Position numbers and translations under genes: made by a program
Part shown: positions 48,596-53,164 of the stretch, one piece after another
Layout of the letters: each line of letters opens with the position of its first letter
Position numbering within the stretch: position 1 is the first letter of the stretch
DNA from: an uncultured Ruminococcus sp.
GTDB taxonomy: Bacteria; Bacillota; Clostridia; Oscillospirales; Acutalibacteraceae
NCBI GenBank assembly: GCA_902777275.1
Contig: CACYTI010000027.1
Location: forward strand, 1 to 53,164
Reading direction: 5' to 3'
Length of the DNA stretch: 53,164 nucleotides
The notes under the pieces: model-generated
The model's input: only the letters and a program-made list of their open reading frames with translations
The model's database searches: none
Told to the model about the DNA's origin: nothing

Positions 48596-49471
48596 TTGGA
48601 ACTCAGAGTTTTGAATTATTTTTTGGCAGTCGCAAGAGAAGAGAGCATATCGGGCGCTGCAAACGCGCTGCACCTAAGCCAGCCTACGCTTTCACGGCAG
48701 TTGAAGGATATGGAGGACGAGCTCGGCAAGCAGCTTTTTATACGGGGCAGTAAGAGGATCGAGCTGACCGACGAGGGCAGAATATTAAAAAAACGCGCCG
48801 AGGAGATAATCGCGCTTGTCGAGAAAACAGAGAATGAGATCACCGTTTCTGACGAGCATATTTCCGGCGACGTGTTCATCGGCGCAGGCGAAACAGTAGG
48901 TGTTCGATTTCTGACAAAAGCCGCAAAGCGTGTAAGGGACGAATACCCCGACATCCACTTTCATTTCATCAGTGGCGACAGGTCGGACGTTGTCGAAAGG
49001 CTCGACAGCGGTCTTGTAGATTTCGGTTTGGTTTTCGGCAGCGTTGACGAAACAAAGTACGAGTCGATCAAAATCCCGAACAGTGACGTTTGGGGTGTTT
49101 TGATCAGAAAAAACAGCCCGCTTGCAAAAAAGGAACTGATAGAGCCAAAGGATTTATACGACAAGCCGCTGATCGTGTCCCGCCAGGCGGAAAAAACAGG
49201 GATCGTCAAGCGTCTGCTTCAACGCTCCGCAGACAAGCTGAACATCGTCGCAACTTATAACCTACTTTTCAACGGCGCGCTGATGGTTCAGGACGACTTG
49301 GGCTGCGCACTGTGCATTGAAAGCGTACATCAACCGGATCGAAACACAGAGCTGATTTTTAAGCCGCTGACAAACGCACTCACCGAAGAAATGCACTTGA
49401 TTTGGAAAAAAGACAACGTATTCTCCAAAGCCTCACAAAAGTTTTTTGAAGAAATAACAAAAGCACAATAA
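48596..49471 (+). CDS. LysR-family regulator
   Basis: 291 residues with a TTG start at 48596 (AGAGGTG 6 nt upstream). The ATG at 48545 lies upstream of the promoter and cannot be used. N-terminus 'ELRVLNYFLAVAREESISGAANALHLSQPTLSRQLKDMEDELGKQLF' is the classic helix-turn-helix; substrate-binding domain follows and is full length. It should control the divergent acetyltransferase-to-FMN reductase operon. Confidence 0.93.
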   Translation: MELRVLNYFLAVAREESISGAANALHLSQPTLSRQLKDMEDELGKQLFIRGSKRIELTDEGRILKKRAEEIIALVEKTENEITVSDEHISGDVFIGAGETVGVRFLTKAAKRVRDEYPDIHFHFISGDRSDVVERLDSGLVDFGLVFGSVDETKYESIKIPNSDVWGVLIRKNSPLAKKELIEPKDLYDKPLIVSRQAEKTGIVKRLLQRSADKLNIVATYNLLFNGALMVQDDLGCALCIESVHQPDRNTELIFKPLTNALTEEMHLIWKKDNVFSKASQKFFEEITKAQ

Positions 49472-49476
49472 AACAA

Positions 49477-49519
49477 ACCTCCGCTTGGAAATTTGAAAAA
49501 TCCAAACGGAGGTGTTTTT
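49477..49519 (+). terminator. Terminator after the LysR gene
   Basis: ACCTCCGCTTGGA (49477-49489) pairs with 49501-49513 with one mismatch, then GTTTTTA. Confidence 0.85.
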
Positions 49520-49667
49520 ATATCTCTATCTTTCCGTGCTTTTCCTCGTACTTCTCAATCGCGTCACGGATCAGAATCAATATCTGACTGTTCGCCGAGC
49601 GACCTTCATAATCGGCGACAACGTGCAGCTTGTTCAGCATTTCTTCATCAATTTCTTTTGCGGATGA
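49518..49667 (-). pseudogene. Arc-like ribbon-helix-helix protein, N-terminus lost
   Basis: The minus strand reads 'SSAKEIDEEMLNKLHVVADYEGRSANSQILILIRDAIEKYEEKHGKIEI' to TAA, the C-terminal part of a clostridial Arc-type DNA-binding protein. The first ~20 residues with the DNA-contacting beta-strand are missing. It begins exactly at the TAA of the TetR gene and in the same frame. An internal ATG (49640) has no ribosome binding site. Confidence 0.75.
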
Positions 49668-50189
49668 TTACATCAAAACAGAATATAGTTTCTGCGGCAT
49701 AGAATTGAACATCATTTCGACGACTACCTCTGCGGAGGTGGTGTTGTCGTATAACAGCCACTCCTTTGTCATACCCACAGACCCATAACAGTAGTGGCGA
49801 ATACTGAATTTGAGCTGTGTATCGAGCACTTCGGTATGCAGCTTTTCTTTTGCGATTTTTTCATAACGCTGCACAAAGTATTCGAGCATATATGCCCATA
49901 GAGCGTTTTGAGACGAGTCCTCATAGGCGCGCTTGTAGAACAGAAAATCCCGCTTCATCTGCTTCATACCCTCAGCGGCTGACGCAACGGAAACAATATC
50001 GGTCTTATTAGCCGATTGAAAGAATATCCACGCGACCAAATCATATTTATCCTTAAAATGATAGTAAAAGGTCGGGCGCTCGATTTCCGCCGCTTTGCAG
50101 ATCTCCGTCACGCGGATCTTTTCTATCGGCTTTTGCTTCATCAATTCCTTCATTTTGTCCGCTATCCAAAGCTTGGTGATCTCTGCCAT
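49668..50189 (-). CDS. TetR-family regulator
   Basis: 173 residues. Helix-turn-helix 'IEKIRVTEICKAAEIERPTFYYHFKDKYDLVAWIF', ligand domain with 'FYKRAYEDSSQNALWAYMLEYF'. AGAGG precedes the ATG. It diverges from the nitronate monooxygenase operon and shares its promoter region. The last residues (SVLM) abut a ribbon-helix-helix remnant in frame, so the extreme C-terminus may not be original. Confidence 0.88.
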   Translation of the reverse strand: MAEITKLWIADKMKELMKQKPIEKIRVTEICKAAEIERPTFYYHFKDKYDLVAWIFFQSANKTDIVSVASAAEGMKQMKRDFLFYKRAYEDSSQNALWAYMLEYFVQRYEKIAKEKLHTEVLDTQLKFSIRHYCYGSVGMTKEWLLYDNTTSAEVVVEMMFNSMPQKLYSVLM

Positions 50190-50204
50190 AATAACCTCTT
50201 TTCT

Positions 50205-50268
50205 TACAAAAACTCAATTCTGTAAAATAACTTAGCATAATTATATTTCTGTAAGTGGAAATTGTCAA
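50205..50268. promoter_or_regulatory. Divergent promoter region with TTACAGAA sites
   Basis: Minus promoter TTGACA (50268-50263), 17 nt, TATAAT (50245-50240). TTGTCA for the plus direction begins at 50262. TTACAGAA-type half-sites occur in the -35/-10 spacer (complement of TTCTGTAA, about 50247-50254) and again at 50217-50224, the latter part of TTACA-N12-TGTAA (50205-50226). Likely TetR-binding sites. Confidence 0.65.
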
Positions 50269-50313
50269 TCTCTTCGGGTAAAATAAAGATAACAAATTGA
50301 AAGGATTGATTGT

Positions 50314-51264
50314 ATGAACCGTGTATGTGAAATCTTAAATATTGAATATCCCGTTATTCAGGGCCCTATGGCGTGGATCACCTCGTCCGAGCTTGTTGCC
50401 GCTGTATCAAACGCAGGCGGTCTGGGCGTTCTGGGAACAAGCGCAGACTTAACCGAGATCGTCCGTGGGATCCCCGAGAGCGTAGCGGAAATGCGCAAGG
50501 CGATCCACAACACAAAGGCACTGACCGACAAACCGTTCGGAATCAACGTATTCCCCGAAGCAGGCGATCCTTACGGTTTCAGCAAGGCGATGATCGAACT
50601 GGCGAAGGAAGAAGGCGTGATGATCCTTGTCGTCGCCGGAAATGTATCTCCCGATGAAATCAGGCAGTGGAAAGCGGACGGCTTCACCGTGATCATGCGC
50701 GAGGCGAATCCCTCTGTCAGAGGTGCGATCGAAGCCGAGAAAGCCGGTGCGGATATTATCGTAGCGACAGGCTGCGACGAGGGCGGTTGTATGCCTTCTC
50801 TCTCGACAGGTACAACTGCCGCGACTGCTCTGCTCAGCGAGTATGTCAGCATTCCGGTTCTTGCCGCGGGCGGTATCGTCAATGAGAAGATGGCAAAAGC
50901 CGCACAAGTTGTCGGAGCAGAGGGCGTATTTGTCGGCACACGTTTTATTCTTTCCGAGGAATGCCGTGCCGCAGATAAAACCAAGCAGGATATTTTGAAC
51001 ACCCATCCCGATGATTTTCTTGTATTCACGCAAAGCAATGGCTTTTCAAAGTGGAGAACGGTGCCGAACAAGATCGGCAGAGAGGGCATTGAAGCGAACA
51101 ACAACGGCGACTTTGATCCGCCGTCGGGCAGCTTCTTCTACGGTATGCTCAAGGGCGACCCCGACGCAGGCGTCAATACCGTTTGCAATGTAGCAAGCCT
51201 TGTCAAGTCGATCGACCCGTGTGAGAAAATCGTAAAGGAATTGGGAAGTATTTTTGTTGAGTAA
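50314..51264 (+). CDS. Nitronate monooxygenase/FabK-like flavoenzyme
   Basis: 316 residues, TIM-barrel FMN enzyme: 'YPVIQGPMAWITSSELVAAVSNAGGLGVLG', 'KPFGINVFP', 'GADIIVATGCDEGG', 'IPVLAAGGIVNEKMAKAAQVVGAEGVFVGTRF'. Nitronate monooxygenases (2-nitropropane dioxygenases) and enoyl-ACP reductase FabK share this fold, and sequence alone does not decide; no fab genes are near. AAAGGA is before the ATG. First gene of an operon with a radical SAM protein and DUF3795. Confidence 0.88.
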   Translation: MNRVCEILNIEYPVIQGPMAWITSSELVAAVSNAGGLGVLGTSADLTEIVRGIPESVAEMRKAIHNTKALTDKPFGINVFPEAGDPYGFSKAMIELAKEEGVMILVVAGNVSPDEIRQWKADGFTVIMREANPSVRGAIEAEKAGADIIVATGCDEGGCMPSLSTGTTAATALLSEYVSIPVLAAGGIVNEKMAKAAQVVGAEGVFVGTRFILSEECRAADKTKQDILNTHPDDFLVFTQSNGFSKWRTVPNKIGREGIEANNNGDFDPPSGSFFYGMLKGDPDAGVNTVCNVASLVKSIDPCEKIVKELGSIFVE

Positions 51265-51276
51265 GAAGGTTTTGAT

Positions 51277-52158
51277 ATGCATTTTACAGGAACCGTTTAC
51301 CGCAATCCGTACTGGCCAACCTTTCCGCTGTTGGAGATCACGCAGGGCTGCACGCACAATAAGTGCAAGTTCTGCACGATGTACCGCGACGTATCTTTCA
51401 GAATGTCCCCCATTGAACATATTGAGGAGGACTTACAGGAAATTGCGTCTATTGAGCCAAACGCAACAACGATTCAGTTGCTCAGCGCCAATCCGCTTGC
51501 ATTATCATTTGAAAAATTAGAGCCGATACTTGTGATGATCAACAAGTATCTTCCCAAGATGGAATATATCTACGCCGCGACACGCGTTACCGACATCCGC
51601 AACAAGACTGTCGATGAGCTGAAAAAGATGCGTGAGCTCGGCGTGAAGGAAATCTCCCTCGGCATCGAGAGCGGCGATGACGCCACACTCGACCGCATCA
51701 ACAAGGGCTATCACGCCTCGGACATTATCGAGCAGTGCAACAAGCTGCACGAAGCCGGCATAGACTTCTGGATGTCGTTTCTCAACGGCGTTGGCGGCAA
51801 AGAGTACAGCCGCGACCATGCTATCAATTCAGCAAGGATTTTCAGTCAGTGTAAGCCGATGTTGGTAGGTACAGGCGGACTTGTGCTGTTCCCCGGAACT
51901 CCGCTCTTGGAAGAAGCCGAGCGCGGAGCGTTCACGCCCTTATCCGAAAAGGAAATGCTGGAGGAGCTGTTGCTGTTTGTTGAAAATCTGATGTGTGACT
52001 GCACCTTTATCACGCACCATACCGTGTCGGGCAAGAACCTGACGGGCCCGAATTTTCTACAGCGAAAGGACAAGATCGTCACGGTGCTGAGGAACGAGAT
52101 CAAGCACGGCGATATGGATATGCTCGCTGCGATCAGAAGAAATAAGAGGACTCTATGA
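51277..52158 (+). CDS. Radical SAM protein
   Basis: 293 residues. 4Fe-4S cluster motif C25-x4-C30-x2-C33 ('ITQGCTHNKCKFCTMY'), an elongated first gap compared with the usual C-x3-C-x2-C; similar B12-free radical SAM proteins with this spacing are common in Clostridia. 'LGIESGDDATLDRINKGYHASDI' and 'GVGGKEYSRDHA' follow the Elp3-like pattern. AAGAAGG before the ATG. Reaction unknown. Confidence 0.88.
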   Translation: MHFTGTVYRNPYWPTFPLLEITQGCTHNKCKFCTMYRDVSFRMSPIEHIEEDLQEIASIEPNATTIQLLSANPLALSFEKLEPILVMINKYLPKMEYIYAATRVTDIRNKTVDELKKMRELGVKEISLGIESGDDATLDRINKGYHASDIIEQCNKLHEAGIDFWMSFLNGVGGKEYSRDHAINSARIFSQCKPMLVGTGGLVLFPGTPLLEEAERGAFTPLSEKEMLEELLLFVENLMCDCTFITHHTVSGKNLTGPNFLQRKDKIVTVLRNEIKHGDMDMLAAIRRNKRTL

Positions 52159-52697
52159 TAAAAGATTTTATCAGAACAGACAATCAATTTTCACTTTGCG
52201 GACTTAATTGCGGACTATGTCCGTATCAGCTTCAAGGCAATTGCCCGGGGTGCTTTGCTGACAGTCCATGTGCACGGATATGTCCGATAGCTCCTTGCAG
52301 TGTAAAGCACGGCAACGTCCAATATTGTTTTGAGTGCGAGGAATATCCCTGCGAAAAGTATGACGGTATTGATCAATATGATTCGCTGATCTCACATAAA
52401 AATCAAAAGAAAGATTTAGAAAAAGCAAAGCAAATCGGTATAGATAAATACCTTGCCGAGCAAACAGATAAGAAACGGATATTGAACCGCCTGCTCAGTG
52501 AGTATGACGATGGCAGAAAGGATGTGTTCTTCTGCCTTGCGGTAAACTTAATGGAACTTGACGATTTATACTCCATTCTCGCAGAAGCGGACAGTGTAAC
52601 AATAGAAATGCCGTTATCTGAAAAAGCTGCGATCATGAAGCAAATGCTCATCGCTGCCGCCAAAAAGAAAAAAATCACGCTTGAATTGCGAAGATAA
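52155..52697 (+). CDS. DUF3795 Cys-rich protein
   Basis: 180 residues. N-terminal Cys clusters 'LCGLNCGLCPYQLQGNCPGC', 'CARICPIAPC' and 'QYCFECEEYPCEKY' define DUF3795; the rest is helical. ATGA overlap with the radical SAM gene indicates coupled translation and a possible joint function. The Cys count suggests metal or Fe-S binding; role unknown. Confidence 0.9.
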   Translation: MIKDFIRTDNQFSLCGLNCGLCPYQLQGNCPGCFADSPCARICPIAPCSVKHGNVQYCFECEEYPCEKYDGIDQYDSLISHKNQKKDLEKAKQIGIDKYLAEQTDKKRILNRLLSEYDDGRKDVFFCLAVNLMELDDLYSILAEADSVTIEMPLSEKAAIMKQMLIAAAKKKKITLELRR

Positions 52698-52795
52698 AAA
52701 TATGCCGATTAGGGAAACCGATGAAGCCGCCTGCGTCGCGTGGCTTATGCGCCTCTATCAAAAAATGACAACATAATAGAAAATAAAATCACAAC

Positions 52796-52840
52796 CCCGC
52801 TGCCGGATAACACTTCACCGTTATCTGACAGCGGGTTTTT
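52796..52840 (+). terminator. Terminator of the nitronate monooxygenase operon
   Basis: CCCGCTG (52796-52802) pairs with CAGCGGG (52829-52835), with an inner GGATAAC/GTTATCT stem, then TTTTTG. The 100 bases before it show no gene. Confidence 0.85.
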
Positions 52841-52841
52841 G

Positions 52842-53058
52842 TTATATGGTCTTTTTTAGTTTTGCTATAGCCCTCTCACAAACCCGCTTTGCTGTATCCG
52901 CATCACTGAATCCGTGATCGGTGGCGATATCGGTATAAGGCAGCGGCTTGATGGGTTTTTGTTTCGGTTTGCCGTTTTCGTCTAAAACGTTTTTGTCGGC
53001 GTAGTGAGTGCTGAAACATTCCGGGCAAAAAGCCGAGGTGCTGGGCGAGCATTATCCT
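52842..53058 (-). pseudogene. C-terminal fragment of an unidentified protein
   Basis: The minus strand, after a TAA near 53059, reads 'CSPSTSAFCPECFSTHYADKNVLDENGKPKQKPIKPLPYTDIATDHGFSDADTAKRVCERAIAKLKKTI' to TAA at 52842. It looks like real protein (charged, Cys-x2-Cys) but has no start, and its upstream side meets the intron-like sequence. Family not recognised. Confidence 0.45.
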
Positions 53059-53164
53059 TTCTGTGACCGTACGTGCAGTTTTCCCGCATACGGCTCTTCA
53101 TAATAAAATTCACATCATCAAAATAAGCTGTAGTAGATTTTCGGCTTTGCAAGAGTGTAATATT
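53047..53164 (-). mobile_element. Group II intron-like fragment
   Basis: Read on minus, GAGCCGTATGCGGGAAAACT followed by GCACGTACGG resembles the conserved stretch that precedes the reverse-transcriptase frame in many bacterial group II introns. The intron reading frame expected next is absent, so this is a truncated copy. The window ends inside it. Confidence 0.5.

Overview
The window looks like a chromosomal segment of a low-to-mid GC Gram-positive anaerobe of the class Clostridia, most like a gut Ruminococcus/Oscillospirales bacterium. The basis is the strong AGGAGG ribosome binding sites, TTGACA/TATAAT promoters, a T-box riboswitch, the walJ-rlmH-rqcH core genes, DUF3793/DUF6110/DUF3795 and EFR1-type proteins, and many lipoproteins with low-complexity linkers. 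Species level is inference.

Layout. 1-3400: dispersed modular repeats, a lipoprotein and a large exported protein of unknown function. 3383-13387: conserved backbone on the minus strand (rqcH, rlmH, walJ; a four-gene operon of membrane proteins, three of them with an N-terminal zinc ribbon; a TrpB2-type tryptophan synthase beta chain under a Trp T-box; aspS). 13388-16314: small secreted or membrane proteins, a GH25 lysozyme and three palindromic or MITE-like repeats. 16315-20419: a wrecked signalling locus (histidine kinase with an amber codon, response regulator-XRE with a frameshift, frameshifted exported-protein fragment, STAS protein with an amber codon, beheaded SpoIIE-type phosphatase). 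20550-25663: condensation-fold acyltransferase-like gene, frameshifted EFR1 ferredoxin gene, dinB, glutathione peroxidase, IS5-like remnant, Crp/Fnr fragment.

25760-36489 is a metal-transport island: a P-type ATPase operon (microprotein, DUF6110, ATPase with SCA in place of CPC) and a DUF3793-HMA-MacB-like ABC-FtsX-heterodimeric ABC exporter-ZIP operon. Both have consensus promoters followed by the same GTTAGC-N4-GCTAAC operator, which suggests one metal-responsive regulator. The ZIP gene is broken and one ABC subunit has an internal deletion. 36512-37341 holds a broken VOC gene in a flank context shared with the gene at 20550, a tRNA-Ala 3' fragment and a truncated CMD gene.

37355-41901 is a redox operon (TetR, two aldo-keto reductases, a flavodoxin lipoprotein, DUF4405 cytochrome-like protein, flavodoxin, truncated CMD) read from a promoter bracketed by two TetR-like operators. 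42-44.3 kb has remnants (LysR, sirtuin, quinone oxidoreductase) around an intact DUF5131 gene and an HxlR regulator. 44.7-49.5 kb is a LysR-divergent operon of acetyltransferase, cyclophilin-like lipoprotein, esterase lipoprotein, alpha/beta hydrolase and FMN reductase. 49.5-52.7 kb has a TetR regulator divergent from a nitronate monooxygenase-radical SAM-DUF3795 operon. The right edge carries a group II intron-like scar.

The main theme from 16 kb onward is decay: at least fourteen genes carry stops, single-base shifts or deletions of tens to hundreds of bases, next to neighbours that look intact. No complete new mobile or defence system is visible. The best leads are the shared metal operator, the two genes in matching flank contexts, the response regulator-XRE/STAS/SpoIIE locus, and the zinc-ribbon membrane operon.
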